A DNA stretch of 64,000 nucleotides from Clostridium weizhouense (lineage in GTDB: Bacteria; Bacillota; Clostridia; Clostridiales; Clostridiaceae), in contig NZ_JAHXPT010000002.1 in NCBI RefSeq assembly GCF_019431045.1, forward strand, positions 62,001-126,000, given 5' to 3'. Shown one piece after another: positions 18,332-26,119 of the stretch. The notes under the pieces were generated by a model. The model had not been told where the DNA came from. It saw only the letters and a program-made list of their open reading frames with translations, and made no database searches. The position numbers and the translations under genes were made by a program. How positions within the stretch are numbered: position 1 is the stretch's first letter; each line of letters starts with the position of its first letter.

Positions 18332-19330
18332 CTAATTGTAATATTCCTCATATAAAGAAATCAATAGTTCTTCAACTTGTGCTTCATCAGGCTCCTTAGG
18401 TAAAGTAGTATTCACTGATGCTTCTTTAAAATTAAAATCATATAACTCTACCAATTTAAACAATTCGTCATAACTATACTTGCCTTTTCTAATATCAATT
18501 AATAAATCTTGTTCTTTCTCTCGATAAGTATTAATTTCATGAGTTTTTAATATTTCAGTTCCCATAATTAGAAGTCTTATTAAATGCATAGCATGTTTTA
18601 AGAGTTTGCCCTCATCCTTTTTTCTATTCCTATGATTGAGTTTATCATAATCACGAACAATATTACTCATTTGTGAATATATACTGATAAAATCCCTTAA
18701 TGGATATTTATCTATACTAATATCCATTAATATCTCTGTTTCTATTTCTTGTTTATCAGATTTATCAATATATAATTTTATGCTTCCTTTTGGAAACTCT
18801 GTATAATTAGATGAAAAATGGTTCATTTTATTCTTTATTGTATTAAGCATATGTTTTTCTTTTTCTTCCTGATGATACTCATCCCTTGCTAAAGCATTCT
18901 GAAGCCTTCTTAATTGTGCAGTAGCGTAATTTCCAAAAGTGTATATTACTCTTTTGGATAAAAACATATCTATATTCTTACGTAATTTCTCCCCATATTT
19001 ATTCATATATATAATATGCTCTTCCTTAGTACCTAATAACTCAAGAATATTTGGATTCCCTTTTAATGCTAATGAAACAAATTTCTTAAGTCCATATATA
19101 ACAGTATCTGTTGCTGTATCTTCAAATTGTTCAAAGCTTTGAAATCCATACATATTTTCTTTTCTTTCAATTGTAATTCCTCGTAAATCTATGTCACTAC
19201 TATCTAAATTAGTTCCATATCCTATTGATCCTGAAAGAGTTAAATAAATGATGTTTTCTCCTAAATTCTTATTTAAATGTATAAATTTATATTCCTCTTT
19301 ATTTAAAATTTCATTTGTCACCTTACTCAT
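18332..19330 (-). CDS. Pol-beta-type nucleotidyltransferase, predicted RNA-repair partner
   Basis: A 332-residue protein with the nucleotidyltransferase motif GSIGYGTNLDSSDIDLRG (residues about 34-51) followed by a long helical region. It overlaps the preceding nucleotidyltransferase fragment by eight bases; the ribosome binding site GGAGGTATAA lies inside that gene. It is at the end of the Rsr / Y RNA / RtcB cluster, so it may act on RNA ends; that role is inferred from context alone. A helix-rich C-terminal half of this kind could hold the substrate. Confidence 0.75.
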   Translation of the reverse strand: MSKVTNEILNKEEYKFIHLNKNLGENIIYLTLSGSIGYGTNLDSSDIDLRGITIERKENMYGFQSFEQFEDTATDTVIYGLKKFVSLALKGNPNILELLGTKEEHIIYMNKYGEKLRKNIDMFLSKRVIYTFGNYATAQLRRLQNALARDEYHQEEKEKHMLNTIKNKMNHFSSNYTEFPKGSIKLYIDKSDKQEIETEILMDISIDKYPLRDFISIYSQMSNIVRDYDKLNHRNRKKDEGKLLKHAMHLIRLLIMGTEILKTHEINTYREKEQDLLIDIRKGKYSYDELFKLVELYDFNFKEASVNTTLPKEPDEAQVEELLISLYEEYYN

Positions 19331-19631
19331 TTATACCTCCGCTAAAATCTCTAAGAGTCTTATGAAAAAATTCATTTAAAATACACGAATTTGACTTGTA
19401 CATTAGTTTTAATGCTTTTCTAAGATCCCATCCATTAACATCTAACACCTCATCTACAGGTATTTCAATAATATCAGCACCTTCAAATACACTTAAATAC
19501 CATTTAATTGGATGTACATAAATAAATCTCACATCAAAATTACTATCTTTAGATTCAAATCCCCAGCCACGACTTCCTGATTCCACAGCATATAGTATTT
19601 TTACATTATTTTTTTCTTCTATACTTCTCAA
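19323..19631 (-). pseudogene. YcgL-like nucleotidyltransferase, truncated at both ends
   Basis: VKILYAVESGSRGWGFESKD and NGWDLRKALKLMYKSN are hallmarks of YcgL-type nucleotidyltransferases, which run to about 250 residues. Here the frame stops after 102. The only standard start is a TTG at 19631 without a ribosome binding site. The frame stays open for about 34 codons upstream, and AAGAAGG stands before an in-frame ATA where a start would be expected. One active-site Asp is replaced (SNFDVR for the usual SDYDVR). It looks decayed. Confidence 0.6.
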
Positions 19632-19729
19632 TTGAGCTTGAATTACCTTATCTACAAATATATTTTTTCCTTCTTTCTTTAAGCAATTATTTAATATATT
19701 ATTAAAATAATTTTATTTAAATATTCAAA

Positions 19730-20953
19730 TTATCCTTGAGACTTAAAATTATAAATTGGTTTAATTATTTCAATAATTTCAACTGTTTCAGAAATATTTT
19801 GAATAATTTCCGTTTTAGGTTTATAAACCATTGGAGCTTCATCAATTGTTGCTTCTGTAACTGAAGTTGTAAAAATCCCTTCCATTGAAGCCTTAAATTC
19901 TTCTAAATTCACTTTTTCTTTAGCTTTAGTCCTGCTCATGATGCGCCCAGCTCCATGTGGTGCTGAATAATTCCAATCTGGATTTCCTTTTCCTATGGCA
20001 ATTATACTTCCATCTCTCATATTAAGAGGGATTAATACTTTTTCTCCTTCATAAGCTGAAATGCTTCCTTTTCTAATTATGTTGTCTTTAAAATTTATAT
20101 AATTATGAATCGTAGAAAATGATTTAAATTCCTCAAAGCCTTTTCCAAGCAGCTTTTTCAAAATTATATCTGCCATAGTGTTTCTATTTAAGACAGCATA
20201 TTCCTGGCATATATTCATATCATGTAAATATCTCTGCCTATAATCTTCGCTTAAAAAACATAAACCTTTTGGATAACTTGGCATTAAGTCATTATATAAT
20301 GCTTCTAAATCTTTTAATGCTTTTTGAATTTCCTTTCTACGTCCATCAGCTTTATATTCACTAATTATCTTTTCTCTTTTAACAAAATAATCTTCTTTAT
20401 CGCTACATAAATCTATAGCCAAAATTTGATAAATACTAGCCACTTGTGTTCCTAAGTTTCTACTTCCTGAGTGAATCACTAGATACTTTGTACCATCAGC
20501 ACTTTCATTTATTTCAATAAAGTGATTTCCACCACCTAGACTTCCAATACTTCTTTCTATCCTTTTAGTATTTTTCAAATCTCTATAACAATTTAAATTT
20601 TGTAATTCTGAAAATCTAACAACTCTTCCTTTATGAACATTCATTCCTGATGGAATATATTTATGAATGATATTATCTAATTTTTCTAAATCTATTTCTA
20701 TTTTCCCTAAGTTTACAGTTAGCATTCCACATCCAATATCAACTCCTACAATATTAGGAATAACCTTATCTCCTAAATCAGCTGTAAATCCAATAACACA
20801 GCTTGCCCCTTTATGAGTATCTGGCATTATTCTAACCTTGCAGCCTTCTACAAAAGGCTGATTACATAATTCTTTTAATTGTTCAATTGCTTCTATTTCT
20901 ATATTATCTGTAAATACTTTTGCCGTATTATATTTTCCTTTAACTTCTATCAT
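19730..20953 (-). CDS. rtcB: RNA-splicing ligase RtcB
   Basis: A 407-residue RtcB that joins 2',3'-cyclic phosphate or 3'-phosphate ends to 5'-OH ends using GTP and manganese. Signature segments are present: VDIGCGM (metal-binding Cys), GGGNHFIEI, HSGSRNLG and APHGAGRIMSR, whose histidine is the expected guanylylation site. It lies directly after the third Y-RNA-like gene and the Rsr gene, matching the known linkage of RtcB and Ro proteins in bacterial RNA-repair operons. GGAGTAATATTT precedes the ATG. Confidence 0.93.
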   Translation of the reverse strand: MIEVKGKYNTAKVFTDNIEIEAIEQLKELCNQPFVEGCKVRIMPDTHKGASCVIGFTADLGDKVIPNIVGVDIGCGMLTVNLGKIEIDLEKLDNIIHKYIPSGMNVHKGRVVRFSELQNLNCYRDLKNTKRIERSIGSLGGGNHFIEINESADGTKYLVIHSGSRNLGTQVASIYQILAIDLCSDKEDYFVKREKIISEYKADGRRKEIQKALKDLEALYNDLMPSYPKGLCFLSEDYRQRYLHDMNICQEYAVLNRNTMADIILKKLLGKGFEEFKSFSTIHNYINFKDNIIRKGSISAYEGEKVLIPLNMRDGSIIAIGKGNPDWNYSAPHGAGRIMSRTKAKEKVNLEEFKASMEGIFTTSVTEATIDEAPMVYKPKTEIIQNISETVEIIEIIKPIYNFKSQG

Positions 20954-20974
20954 AAATATTACTCCTAAATTTAA

Positions 20975-21106
20975 GGGGAGAAAAACTATTTAAGTATTTA
21001 GTGCTCTACCACCTGAGCTACTTATAATTTCTAAGAAATATAAGACCGGATTCGAACCAGTGACATCTATCGTTAACAGCGAAGTAACTTAAATATACAC
21101 TTCCCC
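20975..21106 (-). ncRNA. Y-RNA-like (YrlA-type) RNA with permuted tRNA-like module, copy 1
   Basis: The ends pair as GGGG/CCCC and ATTTAAGT/ACTTAAAT with an internal loop, giving the Ro-binding stem. Inside, reading 5' to 3' on the minus strand, come a small hairpin, a T-arm (ACTGG-TTCGAAT-CCGGT, 21045-21061), an acceptor-like stem CTTATA/TATAAG closed by a loop, and a D-arm (AGCTCAGGTGGTAGAGC, 21003-21019). T-arm before D-arm is a circular permutation of tRNA, as in YrlA RNAs. It lies between rsr (8 bases away) and rtcB. A linear tRNA search could miscall it. Confidence 0.8.
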
Positions 21107-21113
21107 TATGTTT

Positions 21114-22565
21114 TTATATAATTGATTTTAATTCTTCCTTAAAATAATAATCTTCAATTTTTCCTTTTATATTGATAAAACCAGCTTCTACCTTTGGTAT
21201 AAATTCTAATATCTTTTCATTCCATCCTGCAATTACATTAACCTTATTTCCTTTAAATTGCTGTGTACCATAACCTAAAATATCAATTGCATGAACCCAA
21301 ACATTAGGATTTACTTTCTTTTTATATTCATTTACATAAGCTTGACATACTCTCTCATATCCACTATTTATCTCATTGTCTGATAGAAGTATTATTCTAT
21401 CTACATAAATTTTATTTTCTAACAAATATCTTATTGGTAGTGAAAGATCAGTTCCTCCCCATGTAGGACGTATAGATTTTGCATTAGCTATTATTCCATT
21501 TTGGGTTGCAAGTGGTGTTATTTTAAATTTTGTATCAAAAGTACTTGTTATAGCTTCATCACAGATATTATTTGCAATTGCCATAAGAACAGTACCTATT
21601 TCAGCACAAGTCATATCACTTTTTGCACTTACTCTAGAGCTCATAGAACCTGATACATCCGTAGATATAAAAGTCTTGCCACTTAATCTTTCTATATTTT
21701 TTGTAGAATGTCTAATTGCATTTTCCAATACATCATAAATTTTTGATGTTCCTAATCCTTCATTTGATAACACATTAAAGGCTGAATAATATCTAAAAGG
21801 TAGTTGCTTACTTTTTTTAACTCTATTGTCATTTTCTAAAACTTCATATACCTTATTTATATTTTCTGGTCCAGCTTTAATAATATTTCTCAAATTACGA
21901 AGAATAGCCATATAACCAAGCTTATTGCTATCAATTAGTTTTTCCCATGTATGCTTGTTATTACCTTCACTTGAAAGCATTGTTTCCCAGGTAAATGGTG
22001 TTTCCAAATTGTCTTCAAATAATCTCTTAAACATATGACTTTGCTTATCTGTAGCTGGCTTCGGATGAACTAAATTTACTATGTCTTTAAGTTTAATTTC
22101 TTTTGCTCCATTATATTTTGCAAGAGAAAATTCATCAAATCTCAAGAAACAATCCGATATACCTTTCTTTAAAGAATTTGGTATTGGCTTGCCATAAACA
22201 TTTAAATAATAGATTAAGACTTCTGACATATCATCTACTCTTTCAACTATTCCATTTAAAACTCTTCTAACATACTTTTTACCTTGAACATCATTGGCAA
22301 GTTCTGAAACTATAACATGCGAAATGCTTCTTAAGTGAACTTCCTTTCTAGCATATATAGCTAAGTTGGCTACAAATTTTGGATCTATCTTAATAACTTT
22401 TCTTAAGTCATTAACTATTTCTAAAGAATTATCTCCATAATATTTTCCTTCATTAAAGAAGCTAGTTAAAACTTCAGTTATTAGTTTTTCCTTCAGTTCC
22501 ATTTTAAAAGCCACATGACCTTCATTATTTTTTGTGGTATTCTTAAAAATATTAAACTTTAACAT
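21114..22565 (-). CDS. rsr: Ro60-family TROVE domain RNA-binding protein (Rsr)
   Basis: A 483-residue bacterial Ro protein. Residues 1 to about 300 are the HEAT-repeat ring (TROVE) and the C-terminal part is a von Willebrand A domain with an intact MIDAS motif, DVSGSMSS. Ro rings bind misfolded RNAs, and Y RNAs regulate access or tether effectors such as polynucleotide phosphorylase. Three Y-RNA-like genes flank this gene, two upstream and one downstream, and rtcB follows. AAAGGAGCAAATTAAA precedes the ATG. Confidence 0.92.
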   Translation of the reverse strand: MLKFNIFKNTTKNNEGHVAFKMELKEKLITEVLTSFFNEGKYYGDNSLEIVNDLRKVIKIDPKFVANLAIYARKEVHLRSISHVIVSELANDVQGKKYVRRVLNGIVERVDDMSEVLIYYLNVYGKPIPNSLKKGISDCFLRFDEFSLAKYNGAKEIKLKDIVNLVHPKPATDKQSHMFKRLFEDNLETPFTWETMLSSEGNNKHTWEKLIDSNKLGYMAILRNLRNIIKAGPENINKVYEVLENDNRVKKSKQLPFRYYSAFNVLSNEGLGTSKIYDVLENAIRHSTKNIERLSGKTFISTDVSGSMSSRVSAKSDMTCAEIGTVLMAIANNICDEAITSTFDTKFKITPLATQNGIIANAKSIRPTWGGTDLSLPIRYLLENKIYVDRIILLSDNEINSGYERVCQAYVNEYKKKVNPNVWVHAIDILGYGTQQFKGNKVNVIAGWNEKILEFIPKVEAGFINIKGKIEDYYFKEELKSII

Positions 22566-22665
22566 TTTAATTTGCTCCTTTCAATTTTGAAGTTCAATAA
22601 TACTTTAATTTAAATAATTTATAGAATTACATATTACAATATCCATATAATCATATTAATTATTT

Positions 22666-22763
22666 AAGGGAGAAAGGCGAAAAGTGTTAGTTGCAATCAT
22701 AATTACAACAAATTCAATTTATTACCCAAAAATAACGAAGTAACACTTTTCTACACTGCCCTT
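22666..22763 (-). ncRNA. Y-RNA-like RNA without tRNA module, copy 3
   Basis: AAGGG/CCCTT close the ends and GAAAAGTGTTA pairs with TAACACTTTTC across an internal loop. The 5' arm shares the AGTGTA...TTACTTCG sequence of the other two copies, and the 3' arm shares TTTCTCC. The apical part is AT-rich and has neither T-arm nor D-arm. At about 98 nt it is shorter than its 132-nt neighbours. Seven bases separate it from copy 2. Confidence 0.65.
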
Positions 22764-22770
22764 ATTTAAA

Positions 22771-22902
22771 TATGGAGAAAAAGCTATTTAAGTATTCTGC
22801 TGACACTCTTCCATTTAAACCATACATATTAACAACATGTAATTGGACTCGAACCAATACCTCCAGCTCGGATGCGAAGTAACTTAAATATACACTGCCA
22901 TA
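22771..22902 (-). ncRNA. Y-RNA-like (YrlA-type) RNA with permuted tRNA-like module, copy 2
   Basis: TATGG/CCATA and ATTTAAGT/ACTTAAAT form the end stem, as in copy 1, and the length (132 nt) is the same. A T-arm (ATTGG-TTCGAGT-CCAAT, 22842-22858) precedes an acceptor-like stem ACAT/ATGT and a D-arm-like segment (GGTTTAAATGGAAGAG). It is the first transcribed of the three RNAs, upstream of rsr. Confidence 0.75.
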
Positions 22903-22927
22903 TTTTGTTTTCCTGACTACAATATTC

Positions 22928-22956
22928 ATTATATTCCTTCTAAAATTTTCTTACAG
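22928..22956 (-). promoter_or_regulatory. Possible promoter of the Y RNA - rsr - rtcB unit
   Basis: A perfect TATAAT (22928-22933, minus strand) has only CTGTAA in the -35 position at 17 bases. A strong -10 with a weak -35 would suit control by the upstream WYL regulators. Transcription would start about 20 bases before Y RNA copy 2. Confidence 0.4.
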
Positions 22957-23063
22957 ACAAAAAGTTTGCATCTTTTGAATTACAACCCTTTTATATTAAC
23001 ATAATATCCCATATGTATTTATTTGAATAAAAAATAATCTGTATAACCTTAAGTTTATGAATT

Positions 23064-23141
23064 TTATTCACGCTCCTTAAGTCTACACAGATCATTCTTA
23101 TATATTTCCTCGTTAAAATATTTTTTTAATTCCTTTTTCAT
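23064..23141 (-). CDS. Small translationally coupled ORF, 25 residues
   Basis: Its ATG overlaps the TGA of the preceding WYL gene (ATGA), so translation would be coupled. The product starts MKKELKKYFNEEIYKNDL, is highly charged and has one cysteine. I recognise no family. The overlap and placement inside the RNA-repair locus make it worth keeping. Confidence 0.4.
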   Translation of the reverse strand: MKKELKKYFNEEIYKNDLCRLKERE

Positions 23142-24178
23142 GATAACTTATTTATGTTTTTTATAGTTTCAGCAGTTTCAAACATAAATGCCTTTTTAAT
23201 ATTATCAATAACAATATCTCTAACTCGACTAGGTGACTTTACTTTAACATATGGGCCTAAGGACATTATTTTTCTTATAACCTCATCTTCTTCAAAGGTA
23301 TAATAATAAATATCTATTTCATATTTATTTTCTGAAATTATCCTGGAATTTCTTTCAAATGAAGATAAACTCATAAAACATCTTTCCATAGCACCCCTAA
23401 TATCTTCAAGTTCAATTGTTATTGGAATTTTTGAATATTTCTTTTCCTTTAAGTTCTTAATCACATCTTCTTTTTTTACTTTTGAATTAAAATTTTGTGC
23501 TATTTTAACTTCCTTTAAGGTATGTAAATTAACCATTATAGATCGCTTCTCTTCTAAAGAATATAGCGATGCTCTAAATTTATCATCTTTTAATGAATAC
23601 TCAATTCTAATTGGAAGTGCTAATTGATTATTATATTCATTGCCATTCTTATCTACATTGGAATATAAAATAGGCTTCTCATTAATTATTCCTTCTAAAA
23701 TAGTATAAAAATCCTTACTTAATTTTTCTAAATCAACATCAAAATCATTTTTCCCCTTGTTTGTAAATTCTATTACTTGATTACTACCTGCTTTTACCTC
23801 TGCTAAACCTGCTTCCAATTTTTCTAAAGTTTCTTTTCCTAGCAAAGCTTGTACTACTGGTTCCTTAGTCATTCCATTAAGCCAGGATTTTTCTAGCTTT
23901 GAAAATCTAACTTTAATAGGTATACTATCTTTATTATTTAAAATACTATAATACTTTCCATCTCTTTCTTCTAAAAAATTAAAATTGTCTGTTTTGTTAT
24001 ATTGATTTAAAAGCATTCCTTCAAAGGTTTTAAAGTCTTTTCCTATTATTTTTTCATCATACTCCTCCTTTTCAATAAGCCTTATAACTTCATCTTTATA
24101 AAGCCCATTTTTTGCTAGATTTAAAATTCTAAATACTAAATGAAAATATTTATTTTTATATTCATGAAATAACTCCAT
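23138..24178 (-). CDS. WYL-domain transcriptional regulator 2
   Basis: A 346-residue protein with an N-terminal winged-helix-like region, a central WYL-type domain (about residues 165-250) and a WCX-like C-terminal part. WYL domains bind ligands or nucleic acid and are frequent regulators of stress and RNA-repair or defence loci. It overlaps the first WYL gene by 17 bases. With it, this gene probably controls the Y RNA, rsr and rtcB genes downstream on the same strand. Confidence 0.8.
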   Translation of the reverse strand: MELFHEYKNKYFHLVFRILNLAKNGLYKDEVIRLIEKEEYDEKIIGKDFKTFEGMLLNQYNKTDNFNFLEERDGKYYSILNNKDSIPIKVRFSKLEKSWLNGMTKEPVVQALLGKETLEKLEAGLAEVKAGSNQVIEFTNKGKNDFDVDLEKLSKDFYTILEGIINEKPILYSNVDKNGNEYNNQLALPIRIEYSLKDDKFRASLYSLEEKRSIMVNLHTLKEVKIAQNFNSKVKKEDVIKNLKEKKYSKIPITIELEDIRGAMERCFMSLSSFERNSRIISENKYEIDIYYYTFEEDEVIRKIMSLGPYVKVKSPSRVRDIVIDNIKKAFMFETAETIKNINKLS

Positions 24179-25454
24179 AATTATTCAGCATATCCTCCCA
24201 ATCCTGTTTTATTTTTCTATGAAGATATCTAGGCGAAATAACCCTTAAATAACCACCATATTTTCTAATCCATGGAATCATTTCCCAAGAATCATTTACT
24301 ATCTTTTTAAATGAATATTTAGTATTACTTATCTCCTCAAAAGTGCACTCCTCTAACTCACCTTTTATCTTTTCAACTATATAATATTCATTAACAGAAT
24401 TTATATTAACTTCAAATTCTACTTCTTCATATGGAGCATCACTGTTATGTGGTACACTTGAAAAACTTTTCTCCATAGCTAATTTATACTTTTCCTCATA
24501 TTCATCATAGTTAAATCTTGTTTTTAAAACCTCAACATCATCTTTCCTATCGAGCCTTGCACTAACACATCTTCCGGTGCTAGTAAATGAAAAGACATAA
24601 AATCTTCCACATTCAATATCATATCTAAGCTTAAAGGGCCTAATTGCTTGATTATCATACCTTTTGACATGTGTAGTTTTATAATTAATCTTAAGTCTTA
24701 TTTCATTTCTATTTTCAATTGCTGTCATAATTTTCAAAATTAATTCTTCTTCAATTACAGGATGAAAATGTAAGTTTTTATATTGGAAACAATTATTATC
24801 ATTTGGTATTATATTTCGTTCAAACTCCATATAATCTCTTAGTGTATCGTAAAAATAATGCCCACTTACATTAGGAAAGATAATATTTTTATATAAATCT
24901 ACTATATTATAAAGATTTAGAATTTCTTCATTATCAAGTTCTTTTAGTATATCCTCTGAAATGTAATACTCTTTAACTCGCCCTTCCTTCTTAACTGATA
25001 CAAGTTCCATAGAATTTACTAATTCATTAAGCTTTCTTTCTATAGTTTTACTGCTTATATTTCCATAATCAATCAATTCTTCACTTACCAGTTCATTTTC
25101 AATATCTGAAAATGTCATAGGTTTGTTTTTATAATTTAAAATTAAAAGCAAGTAATAATATAAGATAATATCAGCTTTAGTAAAACTCTTGCTTAAATAT
25201 GTATTGACTAAAAAATTTTTTGTATTGGAAATGTCATCATAACTTAAACTTAAAAGTTTATTTTTACCATCCTTGTCTATTTTAATAAAATCATTTTCTA
25301 TATATTGTTTAATTCGACGCATCTCATAGCTAACTTTTCTTGAACTCCCATGATTTTTATTTTCTAAATCACCTTTTGTAAAACATCCATATAAAAAAAC
25401 ATCTCGAAGTATTGAACGTATTAAATCATAATGTTTAATAAAATCTGGAAAAAT
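24162..25454 (-). CDS. WYL-domain transcriptional regulator 1, with non-standard start
   Basis: The frame has an internal ATG at 25322 (386 residues) but stays open upstream to 25460 with sensible sequence (FIKHYDLIRSILRDVFLYG), which looks like the usual N-terminal helices of this regulator type. No ATG, GTG or TTG occurs in that extension. An ideal AAAGGAGGGG (25461-25470) stands eight bases before an in-frame ATT at 25454, so I place the start there and give 430 residues. The rest has an HTH region and a WYL domain (about 240-330 of the longer form). Starting at 25322 would need a site I do not see. A lost ATG is the alternative. Confidence 0.75.
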   Translation of the reverse strand: MFPDFIKHYDLIRSILRDVFLYGCFTKGDLENKNHGSSRKVSYEMRRIKQYIENDFIKIDKDGKNKLLSLSYDDISNTKNFLVNTYLSKSFTKADIILYYYLLLILNYKNKPMTFSDIENELVSEELIDYGNISSKTIERKLNELVNSMELVSVKKEGRVKEYYISEDILKELDNEEILNLYNIVDLYKNIIFPNVSGHYFYDTLRDYMEFERNIIPNDNNCFQYKNLHFHPVIEEELILKIMTAIENRNEIRLKINYKTTHVKRYDNQAIRPFKLRYDIECGRFYVFSFTSTGRCVSARLDRKDDVEVLKTRFNYDEYEEKYKLAMEKSFSSVPHNSDAPYEEVEFEVNINSVNEYYIVEKIKGELEECTFEEISNTKYSFKKIVNDSWEMIPWIRKYGGYLRVISPRYLHRKIKQDWEDMLNNYGVIS

Positions 25455-25724
25455 AAAAATCCCCTCCTTTGCTTGACCAATATCTAATCATTGCTATAAA
25501 TTATTCATCAAATTATGTTATGTTCTCCAACTTTCCATTATAGACATTATCTATATATAATCTCATTTTACATTTTCCCCCTTATTATACTATATTATTT
25601 TAATATTCTACCACTAAACTCCAAATACTTTCCCATAATTAGCATATAAACTTCCTATAAAAAATAAAACCCAGCACATACACCTTCTAAAAAGTCATAC
25701 ACAGTAGGTCCTAAATATATCTCT

Positions 25725-25800
25725 ATTTTAATAAATCATCAATAAGATTAATTCCAAGAGCTACTGAAAGATGTGTTTTTCCACTCACCTATGGAATGAG
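25725..25800 (-). pseudogene. IstB-like ATPase remnant
   Basis: On the minus strand SGKTHLSVALGINLIDDLLK matches the Walker A region of IS21-type IstB ATPases (GKTHLAxALG), followed by a stop. No other IS21 sequence is visible nearby. The rest of 25455-26119 holds nothing I can identify. Confidence 0.45.
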
Positions 25801-25984
25801 AAAAATACTTTAGAAATATAAAAATATATATGATTCTAACTAAATAGTGTTTATTTAAAGATATAATTTTTTATAAAAATTAATATCCCCCACGCAACCC
25901 ATCCCATTTTTGCGACTTATGCACAGGTTAGGAAATAGGTTAAAGAACGAAATGATAATAAAGTTTCCCAAAAATTAATAAGCT

Positions 25985-26025
25985 AAAAAGCCCCGTACTA
26001 AGCCATTTCTAACTTAATACGAGGC
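25985..26025 (-). terminator. Terminator of the GGGtGRT operon
   Basis: On the minus strand GCCTCGTATTAAG pairs with CTTAGTACGGGGC (with G-U pairs) and is followed by TTTTT, about 95 bases after the stop codon. Confidence 0.75.
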
Positions 26026-26119
26026 GTATTCCCTATCTATATTTTCCCGAACTTTTTTATGCGTTTGGGTAAATTTTTTGTTAGATTGGGAAGTTTATTT
26101 TAATAATACATTGGTATTA

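Noticed and set aside
20990..21075. Ordinary tRNA gene between rsr and rtcB
   Set aside because: The T-arm precedes the D-arm and there is no anticodon arm in place; the permuted Y RNA module explains it better.
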